A stretch of 40,892 bases of DNA from Caulobacter segnis (GTDB lineage Bacteria; Pseudomonadota; Alphaproteobacteria; Caulobacterales; Caulobacteraceae). The position numbers were made by a program, and so were the translations under genes. This document shows positions 10,006-17,909 of the stretch, piece after piece (position 1 is the stretch's first letter; each line of letters opens with the position of its first letter). The notes beneath the pieces are model-generated. The model did not search any database. It was not told the origin of the DNA and saw only the letters and a program-made list of their open reading frames with translations. The DNA lies in assembly GCF_003243465.1 (NCBI RefSeq), contig NZ_QFQZ01000041.1, positions 1 through 40,892 of the forward strand, read 5' to 3'.

Positions 10006-13000
10006 ATGGCCGAACCCTCCACCGCCGCGACCGAGAAAACGCTGCCCCGCCAGGCTTGGGGCCGCGCGAGGCTGGTCGATCTCGGCCTCGAGGCCGTGTC
10101 GCTGTCGATGCTGGCCTTCATCGCCACGGGGCTCGTCGTCTGGTCCGGGCGCCGGGAAATCAGTCGGGAGCTGGCCATCGGCTGGCTGCGCGACCACGGC
10201 GTCGAGGCGGCCGTCGAGATCGACGACCTCGACGCCACGGGCTTCTCGGGTCGCGTGCGCCTGGGATCGCGCGACAGCCCGGTCTTCTCAGCGGATAGGC
10301 TGGAGGTCGCCTATGACCTTTCCACGCCCTGGACCGGCGAGGGGTTTGGCATCCAGACCAAGGCGGTGCGGCTGGTCCGCCCCCGGATCCTGGCCAGCGT
10401 CGACAAGAAAGGCCAAGTGCGATTCGGCGCCCTGCAGCCGCTGATCGACGAGGCGCTGAAGTCGCCGAGGAAGCCGAACGTTCCGGGCCCGGCTATCCTG
10501 GTCGAGGACGCGCGGCTGGATCTCGTCACACCCGGAGGTCGCGTTCGCGTTACGGGCGACGCCAGCCTCGACGATGGCCAGCTGCTCCGGCTGGATGGAC
10601 GCCTCGCGCCGCTGCGCTACGCCGTGACTGACCTGGCCGTGAGGGCCAAGGGCGCGACGGTTTCCGCGCGCAAGCGCGGCGACCGCCTGACGGTCGAGGT
10701 TTCGCTGGCGATCGACAGCCTGGAGGCCAAGGACGCGGACCTGGCTGACGCCTCGGCCAAGCTGTCGGCGGACCTGCCGTATCCCGACCTGGCGGCGATG
10801 AAGGCGAGCGGCCCCGTCGAGGCCCGGCTGGCGCTGGCCGCTGGCAGTGGCCGTGCACGCGACGCCCAGGGCCGCGATCTCGCCGCCGACTGGAGCGTGG
10901 CCGGCCGCTTCGATGGCGGCCTGAACGCGTTCTCGTTCCTCGGACAATCGCGCGGCGCGGTTCGGGGCGACCGCCTGACCGCCCCCTCGCTGGAGGCGCG
11001 GACGGCGAGCCTGTCGCTCGATGCGCCGCGCTTGACGATCGACCACCGGCAGGCGCGCACCACCTTGCGCGGCGCAGTCCGCTCATCCCTGACCGCGGAC
11101 CAGGCCCTGGCTGGAGGTCTTGCGCTGCGCGGCCTCAAGGCGTCCGTGGCGTCGGCGAACCTTGGTGTGGGCCTGGAGAGCCAAGCGGTCGCGGTCAAGG
11201 GTCCCGTGACGATCGACGCAACCGCCCAGCGCCTGGCGAATGGCGGCCTGGCGCTCGCCGACGCGCGGCTGCAAGCGCGCGGCGAGCTCGATAAGGGGCC
11301 GAGCGGCCTCACGCTCGGCCTGAGCGGCTCGGCCGGCGGCCGCAGCGGGATCTCAGGACCGGACGCCGAGCGGCTGGCGGCCCTCATTCCCAATCCGGCC
11401 TACGGCAAGCCCCTGTCCGGCGCCCTACGGACCTTCGTCGTGGCCGCGCCCCGCATAGGGCTGGACATCAAGGGTGGCCGCACGCGCGCGACGCTGGACC
11501 AAGGCGCGAAGCTGTCGGCGCCAAACGGCGTCGTGATCGCAGTGCAGGCGCCCGAGGGGCTGCTGCTTGATGCGGGATCGGAGGGTGTCCGTGGCGCTCT
11601 GCAGGTGTCGCTGGCGGGCGGCGGCCTGCCGACCGTCAAGGCCTTGGCGCCGCAATGGCGGATGGCCGGCGGCGTTCTGACCTCGCCTCTGTCGCTGGCG
11701 ATCGAGAATTTCGATTTGCCGCCCATCCAGGGCGTCACCGGCCAGGTAGACGGCCAGGCGCGGCTGGCGGGCGGCCGCTTCACCCTAACAGCGTCCAAGT
11801 GCTCGCCGCTGACCGCCAAGGCCTATGCGCTGGGCGATAACCCGGTCACCGACATCAAGGCCAAGCTCTGTCCGACCAAAGGCCCGCTGGTGCTCGCGGG
11901 CGCCGGCGGCTGGAGCGCGGCGCTGAAGTTCGAGGACGGCGAGGGCGCCTTGGCCGTGGCCCAGGCCAAACTCCACGGCATCAAGGGCGAGGCCAGCTTC
12001 GGTGGGGCCGGCGGCTTCGATCGCGCCAGCGTGCGGGTCGATCAGGCCGCTGTGACGGACGCCGCGCCGGAGCGCCGCTTCAATCCCATCCTCGCCAAGG
12101 GCCAGTTGGCCCTGACCGGCGGCGTCTGGGGCGGGACCTTCCAGGCCGCGACGCCGACGGGCGCGTCGCTGGGCGAAATCCGTCTGCGCCACGTGGTGGC
12201 GACCGGTAAGGGACAGGCCGACATCGACGCCTCCAAGCTGCTCTTCGCCAAGGACGGCCTGCAGCCGGGCGACCTGTCGCCGTTGGCCGGCTTCGCCCGC
12301 GAGGCTAAAGGGCCGGCCAGCTTCACCGGCGTTTTCGCTTGGGACGCCAAGGGCGCGGCCAGCCGGGGCCGCCTGGTCGCCGACCGCATCGACTTCACCA
12401 GTCCAATCGGCTTCGTCGCAACGCTGGATGGCGCGATCGACTTCGACAGCCTCGCGCCGCTGACCACGCGTCCTGGCCAGACGCTGCGGATCGTGCGGAT
12501 CGATTCCCTGGTCCCGCTGACAGCCGTCGAGTCGGTATTCCGGTTGAGCGCCGACGCCCTGCAACTCTCCAAGGCGACCTTCGAGGCGGCCAAGGGCCGG
12601 GTCTCGATCGAGCCGACCGACGTGCCGCTCGGCGTCGACAAGACGATCAGCGGCGTGATCGTGGTGGAGCATCTGGATCTTGGCGAACTCGTCGCCGCCT
12701 CGTCCCTGGCCGAGAAGGTCAAGGTCCAGGCGGTGGTCGATGGCCGCCTGCCGTTCACCTTCGGGCCCGAGGGCCTGCGCTTCCAGCAGGGCAAGATCAG
12801 CGCCATCCAGCCGGGCCGGCTGGAGATTTCGCGCGCGGCCCTGTCCAACGTCGCCGCCAGCCCCGCCGACGCGCCCGGCGCACCGCCCGCCCCGCCGGCC
12901 CAGGTGAACGCCATCCAGGACTTCGCCTACCAGGCCATGGAGAACCTGGCCTTCGACCAGTTGGAAGCGGTCGTGAACAGCACCGACAAGGGACGGCTGG

Positions 13001-13242
13001 GAATCCTGTTCCACATCAAGGGCCAGCACGATCCCAAGGTCCCGGAGAAGGCGCGGGTGGGCATCCTCGACCTGATCCGCGGCCGGGCCTTCGACAAGCG
13101 CATCGCCCTGCCGGCCAAGACTCCGGTCGACCTCACCCTCGACACGTCGCTGAACTTCGACGAGCTTCTGGCGGCCTGGCGCCGCTCGTTCGCAGACGAG
13201 CCCGCGACGACTCCGCCCCGTTCAGGTCCGGTTCAACCGTGA
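10006..13242 (+). CDS. ydbH: YdbH-family AsmA-like intermembrane lipid-transport protein
   Basis: This is a 1078-residue protein with one N-terminal membrane anchor (about residues 31-47, SLSMLAFIATGLVVW) and a long beta-rich body made of repeating AsmA/TamB-like strands. The last 250 residues resemble the conserved C-terminal YdbH domain (FTFGPEGLRFQQGKIS, then QAMENLAFDQL). In E. coli, YdbH is one of three redundant AsmA-like bridges (with TamB and YhdP) that move phospholipid to the outer membrane. The identity is supported strongly by the next two genes, homologues of ynbE and ydbL, in the E. coli order. It is longer than the E. coli protein (about 880 residues). Confidence 0.88.
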   Translation: MAEPSTAATEKTLPRQAWGRARLVDLGLEAVSLSMLAFIATGLVVWSGRREISRELAIGWLRDHGVEAAVEIDDLDATGFSGRVRLGSRDSPVFSADRLEVAYDLSTPWTGEGFGIQTKAVRLVRPRILASVDKKGQVRFGALQPLIDEALKSPRKPNVPGPAILVEDARLDLVTPGGRVRVTGDASLDDGQLLRLDGRLAPLRYAVTDLAVRAKGATVSARKRGDRLTVEVSLAIDSLEAKDADLADASAKLSADLPYPDLAAMKASGPVEARLALAAGSGRARDAQGRDLAADWSVAGRFDGGLNAFSFLGQSRGAVRGDRLTAPSLEARTASLSLDAPRLTIDHRQARTTLRGAVRSSLTADQALAGGLALRGLKASVASANLGVGLESQAVAVKGPVTIDATAQRLANGGLALADARLQARGELDKGPSGLTLGLSGSAGGRSGISGPDAERLAALIPNPAYGKPLSGALRTFVVAAPRIGLDIKGGRTRATLDQGAKLSAPNGVVIAVQAPEGLLLDAGSEGVRGALQVSLAGGGLPTVKALAPQWRMAGGVLTSPLSLAIENFDLPPIQGVTGQVDGQARLAGGRFTLTASKCSPLTAKAYALGDNPVTDIKAKLCPTKGPLVLAGAGGWSAALKFEDGEGALAVAQAKLHGIKGEASFGGAGGFDRASVRVDQAAVTDAAPERRFNPILAKGQLALTGGVWGGTFQAATPTGASLGEIRLRHVVATGKGQADIDASKLLFAKDGLQPGDLSPLAGFAREAKGPASFTGVFAWDAKGAASRGRLVADRIDFTSPIGFVATLDGAIDFDSLAPLTTRPGQTLRIVRIDSLVPLTAVESVFRLSADALQLSKATFEAAKGRVSIEPTDVPLGVDKTISGVIVVEHLDLGELVAASSLAEKVKVQAVVDGRLPFTFGPEGLRFQQGKISAIQPGRLEISRAALSNVAASPADAPGAPPAPPAQVNAIQDFAYQAMENLAFDQLEAVVNSTDKGRLGILFHIKGQHDPKVPEKARVGILDLIRGRAFDKRIALPAKTPVDLTLDTSLNFDELLAAWRRSFADEPATTPPRSGPVQP

Positions 13243-13277
13243 CCGCCCATCCTGCGTATGAACTGGAGACAAGACGC

Positions 13278-13463
13278 ATGAGACAGCGCGCCCTCTTGCT
13301 GGGCCTCGCCATGACGGGAGCCCTGGCGGCGGCCGCCTGCACCCCGACGGTGCGGGTCAAGGTCGATCCGATCAACATCTACGCCAAGCTGGACGCCGAC
13401 GTGCGCGTGCGGCTGGACAAGGAAGTCCAGTCGCTGATCCAGCAGAACCCGAACCTGTTCTAA
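13278..13463 (+). CDS. ynbE: YnbE-family small outer-membrane lipoprotein
   Basis: This 61-residue lipoprotein starts at ATG 13278, with GGAG about 10 bases upstream. Its signal peptide ends in a lipobox (AAAAC), so C21 would be lipidated. The mature part TPTVRVKVDPINIYAKLDADV matches the YnbE family, which in E. coli pairs with the C-terminal end of YdbH at the outer membrane. It begins 35 bases after ydbH and ends 13 bases before ydbL, clearly within one operon. Confidence 0.9.
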   Translation: MRQRALLLGLAMTGALAAAACTPTVRVKVDPINIYAKLDADVRVRLDKEVQSLIQQNPNLF

Positions 13464-13476
13464 GAGGAGGACCGAC

Positions 13477-13833
13477 ATGATCCGCAAGACGATGACGGTT
13501 CTGGTGCTGGGCCTGGCGATGACCGCCGCCGGCGCGAACCTGGCCCTGGCCCAATCGGCCGCCGCCAAGGCCGCCGTGGACGCCGGCAAGGCGTCCGGTA
13601 CGGTCGGCGAGCAGGCCGACGGCTATCTGGGCATAGTGTCGGGCGGCGACGCCGCCCTGCGCTCGGCCGTGGCCGAGATCAACACCGGCCGCGCCGCCGC
13701 CTATAAGGACATCGCCGCCAAGACCGGCGTGACCCCAGAAGCCGCCGGCCAGGCCACCGCCAAGCAGCTCTATAGCCGCCTGGCGCCCGGCCAGTACTGG
13801 AAGCCGCTGGATGGCGGCTGGGTGAAGAAGTAA
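13477..13833 (+). CDS. ydbL: YdbL-family periplasmic protein (DUF1318)
   Basis: This 118-residue protein has a signal peptide of about 25 residues (cleavage expected after ALA, before Q26). The mature domain contains the GTVGEQADGYLGIV stretch expected of the YdbL/DUF1318 family. In E. coli YdbL is reported to act with YdbH and YnbE, possibly controlling their assembly. The start ATG has AGAGGAGG 6 bases upstream, a strong ribosome-binding site. It is the last gene of the ydbH-ynbE-ydbL set. Confidence 0.9.
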   Translation: MIRKTMTVLVLGLAMTAAGANLALAQSAAAKAAVDAGKASGTVGEQADGYLGIVSGGDAALRSAVAEINTGRAAAYKDIAAKTGVTPEAAGQATAKQLYSRLAPGQYWKPLDGGWVKK

Positions 13834-13872
13834 GGCCTTCGGGGCCAGCGCCGGGCTGCGAACGCCCGGCGC
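13834..13872. terminator. Hairpins between convergent ydbL and chemoreceptor genes
   Basis: A small GGCC-TTCGG-GGCC hairpin (13834-13846) is followed by a perfect 9-bp stem, GCGCCGGGC at 13848-13856 with its complement at 13864-13872. Neither side has a clear U tract, so termination is likely but not certain. Confidence 0.45.
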
Positions 13873-13884
13873 ATCGCCGATCTC

Positions 13885-15273
13885 CTAGGCGGCCGCCCTG
13901 ACGTGATAGGCCGCGGTCGGCTCGGTTCTGAAGCGTCCAACCAGTCGGGCGAGGGCGCGCGCCTCGGTGCTCATGTTCGCCACCGCCGCGGTGGTCTCCT
14001 CGACCATGGCCGCGTTCTGCTGGGTGACCTGGTCCATCTGGTTCATCGCCGCATTGACCTGGCTGAGGCCCGTGGACTGTTCCTGGGACGAGGCGGCGAT
14101 CTCGCGGATCAGCTGATCGATTTCACTGACCTTGGAGACGATGCCCGACAAGGCCTCGCCGGTGTCGCCGACCAAACGCACGCCACGCGCCACCTGAGCG
14201 GTGCTGCTGGCGATCAGGACCTTGATTTCCTTGGCGGCGTCGGCCGAACGCTGGGCCAGAGCCCGCACTTCCTGGGCGACAACCGCGAAGCCACGACCCG
14301 CCTCGCCCGCTCGCGCGGCCTCGACCCCAGCGTTCAGGGCCAGAAGGTTGGTCTGGAAGGCGATCTCGTCGATCACCCCGATGATCCGGGTGATCTGGCC
14401 CGAGGAGTTTTCGATCTCGCCCATGGCCGCGACGGCCTCGCGGACGACTTCACCGGAACGATCGGCGTGGTTCCGGGCCTCTGCCGCGGCGGTCGAGGCT
14501 TCCAGGGCGCCGCCTGCGCTACGCTTGACGGTGGCGACGATCTCCTCGATCGCGGCCGCGGTCTGTTCAAGGCTGGCGGCCTGCTGCTCGGTGCGTCGCG
14601 ACAGGTCGTCGGCGGCGCTGGCGATCTCGCTTGAGCCCGATTGAAGATTGCCGGTCGCCTCGGCGATGGCGCTCAGGGCGCCGCGCAGGCTTTCGACCGA
14701 ACGATTGAAGTCGCCCTTGATGCGGTCGTACTGGTCGGGAAAGACGTCGATCTCGGCCGTCAGGTCGCCATCGGCGAGGCGGCCAAGCCTCTCGGCCAGG
14801 ATGGAGACGACCTGGTTCTGCACGGCGGCGGCCTGCTCGCGCTCTGCTCGGCTAGCTTCCTGCTCGCGGCGGACGGCCGTGATGTCCGAGGCGAACTTGA
14901 TCACCTTGTAGGGCTTGCCGTCGGCGTCGAACACTGGGTTGTAGCTGGCCCGGATCCAGATCTCGGCGCCGCCCTTACCGATGCGCCGGAAGGCGTCGGA
15001 GAAGAACTCGCCGGCTCGAAGACGCTCCCAGAAGTGAGCATATTCGGGGCTGGCGGCGTCGGCGGGATCAACGAACAGGCTGTGGTGGCGGCCACGGATG
15101 TCTTCGATCCGATAGCCCATGGTGGCCAGGAAGTTGTCGTTAGCGTCGATGATGGTTCCGTCGAGCTGGAACTCGATGACCGCCTGCGAGCGATGGATCG
15201 CCGTGACCGTCGCCTTCAGTTCCGCCGTTTCCGCGCGCAGCGCCCTGACGCGCTTGTCTTCCATGCCAAACAT
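13885..15273 (-). CDS. Soluble PAS-domain methyl-accepting chemotaxis protein
   Basis: This 462-residue chemoreceptor has no membrane segment. It contains a PAS sensor domain (about 28-135, with VIEFQLDGTIIDANDNFLATMGY), a HAMP-like linker (about 155-205) and the coiled-coil signalling domain (about 205-450). The invariant hairpin tip is EIAFQTNLLALNAGVEAARAGE at about 303-324, which binds CheA and CheW. The PAS domain may bind haem, flavin or another small ligand, but this cannot be decided here. There is no C-terminal CheR-binding pentapeptide. The start ATG 15273 is preceded by GAGGG. It is divergent from an OhrR-like gene. Confidence 0.92.
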   Translation of the reverse strand: MFGMEDKRVRALRAETAELKATVTAIHRSQAVIEFQLDGTIIDANDNFLATMGYRIEDIRGRHHSLFVDPADAASPEYAHFWERLRAGEFFSDAFRRIGKGGAEIWIRASYNPVFDADGKPYKVIKFASDITAVRREQEASRAEREQAAAVQNQVVSILAERLGRLADGDLTAEIDVFPDQYDRIKGDFNRSVESLRGALSAIAEATGNLQSGSSEIASAADDLSRRTEQQAASLEQTAAAIEEIVATVKRSAGGALEASTAAAEARNHADRSGEVVREAVAAMGEIENSSGQITRIIGVIDEIAFQTNLLALNAGVEAARAGEAGRGFAVVAQEVRALAQRSADAAKEIKVLIASSTAQVARGVRLVGDTGEALSGIVSKVSEIDQLIREIAASSQEQSTGLSQVNAAMNQMDQVTQQNAAMVEETTAAVANMSTEARALARLVGRFRTEPTAAYHVRAAA

Positions 15274-15341
15274 GTTCTTGCCCTCTGGTATTGGAGAGCT
15301 GTTTTAAGGTGTGATGCTTAAGGCTTGATTATATCGAATGC

Positions 15342-15360
15342 GATAATTTCAAAAATTATC
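15342..15360. promoter_or_regulatory. Perfect palindrome, candidate MarR/OhrR operator
   Basis: GATAATTT-CAA-AAATTATC is an 8-bp perfect inverted repeat with a 3-base centre, in an AT-rich 120-base region between the divergent chemoreceptor and the OhrR-like regulator. An outer inverted pair, TTAAGGTG (15304-15311) and CACCTTAA (15371-15378), flanks it. MarR-type dimers bind palindromes of this size, so autoregulation is a reasonable inference. Confidence 0.5.
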
Positions 15361-15393
15361 TGGTTTACGCCACCTTAAGTAAAAGAGACCACC

Positions 15394-15921
15394 TTGACGC
15401 GCATGATCGACGAAATCGCGCTTTCTGACGCCCCGGTGACGAAGCCGCGCCCGCTGGCGGCGGGGGACTGCGGCTACCAGGAGCTGCACCTGGACAACCA
15501 GCTGTGCCTGGCGATCCAGATCGCAGACAGCCTAGTCACCAAGGTCTACCGCGGCTTGCTCGAGCCCTTGGGCCTGACCCATCCGCAGTACCTCGTCTTG
15601 ATCGCCCTGTGGGAGCGCACCGAGCGCTGCAGCATGGGGGATCTGCGTCGAGGCCTGTGCATGGACACCGGCGCGGTGACGCCGCTGGTCAAGCGCATGG
15701 AAGCCGCCGGTCTGCTGCGGCGTTCGCGTGACTCCGCCGACGAGCGGCGGGTTTGGGTCGATCTCACCGAGGCCGGTTGGGCGCTGCGCGATCGCGTGCT
15801 GGAGGTTCGGCGCAACGTCGTGGCCCGCCTGCCCCTGTCGGACGTCGAGATCGCGACGCTGAGATCGAGCCTCCAATCGCTGAACGCCGCCATGCTGGCC
15901 GACAGCCCGCCGTTGCGATGA
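15394..15921 (+). CDS. MarR-family, OhrR-like redox regulator
   Basis: This is a winged-helix repressor of about 175 residues. The run LDNQLCLAIQIADSLVTKVYRGLLEPLGLTHPQYLVLIALWE, in pieces at 33-74, matches OhrR proteins, whose cysteine in the NQLC context senses organic hydroperoxides. That residue is C38 here. Additional cysteines are C26, C79 and C89. The recognition helix and wing follow (VTPLVKRMEAAGLLRR, then RVWVDLTEAG). The start is TTG 15394 or ATG 15403. AAGAGA fits the TTG better. No ohr peroxidase gene adjoins; instead an RhtA-like exporter follows after 38 bases. Confidence 0.88.
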   Translation: MTRMIDEIALSDAPVTKPRPLAAGDCGYQELHLDNQLCLAIQIADSLVTKVYRGLLEPLGLTHPQYLVLIALWERTERCSMGDLRRGLCMDTGAVTPLVKRMEAAGLLRRSRDSADERRVWVDLTEAGWALRDRVLEVRRNVVARLPLSDVEIATLRSSLQSLNAAMLADSPPLR

Positions 15922-15959
15922 CCTAGCTCCCGGAGCCGGGCGTCCTTAAACACGGCGTC

Positions 15960-16838
15960 ATGGCCGCCGCTTCACGCCTTCACCTGATCCCCTACGCCGC
16001 CCTGATGGCCGCGATCGTCGTCCTCTGTGTGGGGACGTCCTTCGCTAAAAGCCTTTTCCCCTTGGTCGGCGCGGCAGGGACGACCGCTTATCGGGTGGGT
16101 TTCTCGGCACTGATCCTGCTGCTGGTCTGGCGGCCGTGGCGTCATCCGCTGTCGCGCGCCGACCTGGGCCGCGTCGCCGCCTATGGCGCGGTGATGGGGC
16201 TGATGAACCTTTCGTTCTACATGGCGATCCGCACCGTGCCGCTGGGCCTGGCGATCGCGATCGAGTTCATGGGGCCGCTCGCCGTGGCGGTCGCCAGCTC
16301 GCGCAAGCTGATCCATTTCGTCTGGATCGGCCTAGCGGTCCTGGGCCTTTCCCTGCTGCTGCCGATCGATCCCGGCGCCAAGCCCCTCGATCCGATTGGT
16401 GTCGCCTTCGCTTGCGCGGCGGCGGTGATGTGGGCGCTGTACATCATCCTGGGCAAGCGGACCGGCCACCTGCACGCCGGTCGCTCGGTGGCCCTGGGCA
16501 TGACCACGGCGGCCCTGATCGTCGCGCCGATCGGCGTCGCATCGGCCGGCGCGAGCCTTTTCCATCCCCAGGTCGTGCTGCTAGGCTTGGTCGTGGCTGT
16601 GCTGTCCAGCGCCATTCCCTATTCGCTGGAGATGATCGCCCTGCGCGGCATCCCCAAGCGCAGCTTCGGCGTCATGCTCAGCGTCGAGCCCGCCGTCGGC
16701 GCGCTGGCGGGGCTCGTGATCCTGGGCGAGCGTCTGGTCGCCTCACAATGGCTGGCCATCGGCGCGATCATCGCCGCCTCCATCGGCACGATCCTGACCA
16801 CCCCGGCCGAGGCCGTGGCCGACGAGATCACGCCTTAG
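15960..16838 (+). CDS. EamA/DMT-family exporter, RhtA-like
   Basis: This 292-residue inner-membrane protein has ten predicted hydrophobic segments in two EamA halves. It includes MNLSFYMAIRTVPLGLAIAIEFMGPL (about 80-105) and the second-half SSAIPYSLEMIALR run, both like the threonine/homoserine exporter RhtA. Substrates could be amino acids or other small metabolites. It starts 38 bases after the OhrR-like gene on the same strand and may be co-transcribed with it. Confidence 0.88.
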   Translation: MAAASRLHLIPYAALMAAIVVLCVGTSFAKSLFPLVGAAGTTAYRVGFSALILLLVWRPWRHPLSRADLGRVAAYGAVMGLMNLSFYMAIRTVPLGLAIAIEFMGPLAVAVASSRKLIHFVWIGLAVLGLSLLLPIDPGAKPLDPIGVAFACAAAVMWALYIILGKRTGHLHAGRSVALGMTTAALIVAPIGVASAGASLFHPQVVLLGLVVAVLSSAIPYSLEMIALRGIPKRSFGVMLSVEPAVGALAGLVILGERLVASQWLAIGAIIAASIGTILTTPAEAVADEITP

Positions 16839-16878
16839 GCAGATACGGCCGGCCGCGCCGGCGCGACATCATGACTCT

Positions 16879-16893
16879 TGAGCGACTCGCTCA
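16879..16893 (+). promoter_or_regulatory. Leader hairpin before usg
   Basis: TGAGCG-ACT-CGCTCA is a perfect 6-bp inverted repeat 41 bases before the preferred usg start. It could be an operator or a small leader stem of the usg-trp operon. There is no tryptophan-rich leader peptide that would suggest classical attenuation. Confidence 0.3.
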
Positions 16894-16933
16894 GTGGACT
16901 GAAGCTTCGACCACGTCCGCTTGGAGCGTTGTC

Positions 16934-17203
16934 ATGACGATCAGTGCGTTCGAGAAACAGCTTATGGGTTACGGCCTGACCACGGCCGAGATTCACTACC
17001 ACCTGCCGGACCACCCCCACCTGCTGCAGCTCTATGTCTGGCAGGACTATGACCTGGCCCCGAAATTCCCGACCCTGAAGGGCTTTCTCGACTTTTGGGC
17101 CAAGGAGCTGGACGGGGTGCTGCACTCGGTCCGGGTGGCTCACAACAAGCTGATCGGTCCCCGCGAATGGCGGGCCGTGAACGGGGTCTTCACGCTGCAA
17201 TAG
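16934..17203 (+). CDS. usg: Usg family protein, upstream of trpF
   Basis: This 89-residue soluble protein of unknown function is named for its place upstream of the trpFBA genes in Caulobacter crescentus. It has the family-typical run MGYGLTTAEIHYHLPDHP followed by LLQLYVWQDYDLAPKFP. I chose ATG 16934 because TTGGAG lies 8 bases before it. An in-frame ATG at 16871 would add 21 residues but has no ribosome-binding site. It is separated from trpF by 47 bases on the same strand, so it likely belongs to the tryptophan transcript. The conservation of its position hints at a role in that pathway, unproven. Confidence 0.9.
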   Translation: MTISAFEKQLMGYGLTTAEIHYHLPDHPHLLQLYVWQDYDLAPKFPTLKGFLDFWAKELDGVLHSVRVAHNKLIGPREWRAVNGVFTLQ

Positions 17204-17250
17204 TTTCGCTGGGCTTGCCTCGGAGGCGCGTCGACCGTAACTCCCCGGCG

Positions 17251-17895
17251 ATGAGCGCTGAAGCCAAGATCTGCGGACTGTCGACGCCCGAGACGGTCAA
17301 GGCCGCCTTCGACGGCGGCGCGGCCTTCCTGGGCTTCGTCTTCTTCGACAAGAGCCCGCGCAACCTGACGCCCGAAACCGCCGCGCGGCTGGTCGAGCCT
17401 GTGCGCGGCCGGGGCGTGAAGACGGTCGCCGTCACCGTCGACCCCGATGACGCTCTCATCGACCGCCTGATGGCGACCATGCGGCCCGACCTGATCCAGG
17501 TTCACGGCAAGGAGACGCCCTCGCGCGTCCGCGAGATCGCCGCCCGCGCCGGAGTCGGGGTGATCAAGGCCTTCTCTGTTTCCAGCCCCGCCGATGTCGA
17601 CCAGGCCGCCGCCTTCGACGGCGTCGCCGAGCACCTGATGTTCGACGCCAAGCCCGTGGAAGGCTCGGCCCTGCCGGGCGGCACCGGCGCGCGGTTTGAC
17701 TGGGGGCTGCTGACGGGCCGGCGTTTTTCGCGCCCGCATTTCCTGGCCGGAGGGCTCGATCCGTGGAACGTGGCCGAGGCGATCACGGTCTCGGGAACCC
17801 CGTTCGTGGACGTTTCCTCTGGCGTGGAGCGCGGTCCCGGCCTAAAGGACCCCGCTCTGATCACGGCGTTCCTGGACGCCGTCAAACGCGCTTGA
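17251..17895 (+). CDS. trpF: Phosphoribosylanthranilate isomerase
   Basis: This 214-residue TIM-barrel enzyme of tryptophan synthesis isomerises phosphoribosylanthranilate to CdRP. The active-site cysteine lies in the KICGL motif (C8), and the general-acid region is HLMFDAKP. The C-terminal phosphate-binding motif is AGGLDPWNV, followed by DVSSGVE. The start is ATG 17251, though no strong ribosome-binding site precedes it. Length and motifs fit the family. It sits between usg and trpB. Confidence 0.96.
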   Translation: MSAEAKICGLSTPETVKAAFDGGAAFLGFVFFDKSPRNLTPETAARLVEPVRGRGVKTVAVTVDPDDALIDRLMATMRPDLIQVHGKETPSRVREIAARAGVGVIKAFSVSSPADVDQAAAFDGVAEHLMFDAKPVEGSALPGGTGARFDWGLLTGRRFSRPHFLAGGLDPWNVAEAITVSGTPFVDVSSGVERGPGLKDPALITAFLDAVKRA

Positions 17896-17909
17896 GGCTG
17901 ATAGAGCTC

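Noticed and set aside
15304..15321. Two TTAA words resembling a CtrA site
   Set aside because: The spacing is 10 bases rather than the 7 of the CtrA consensus.
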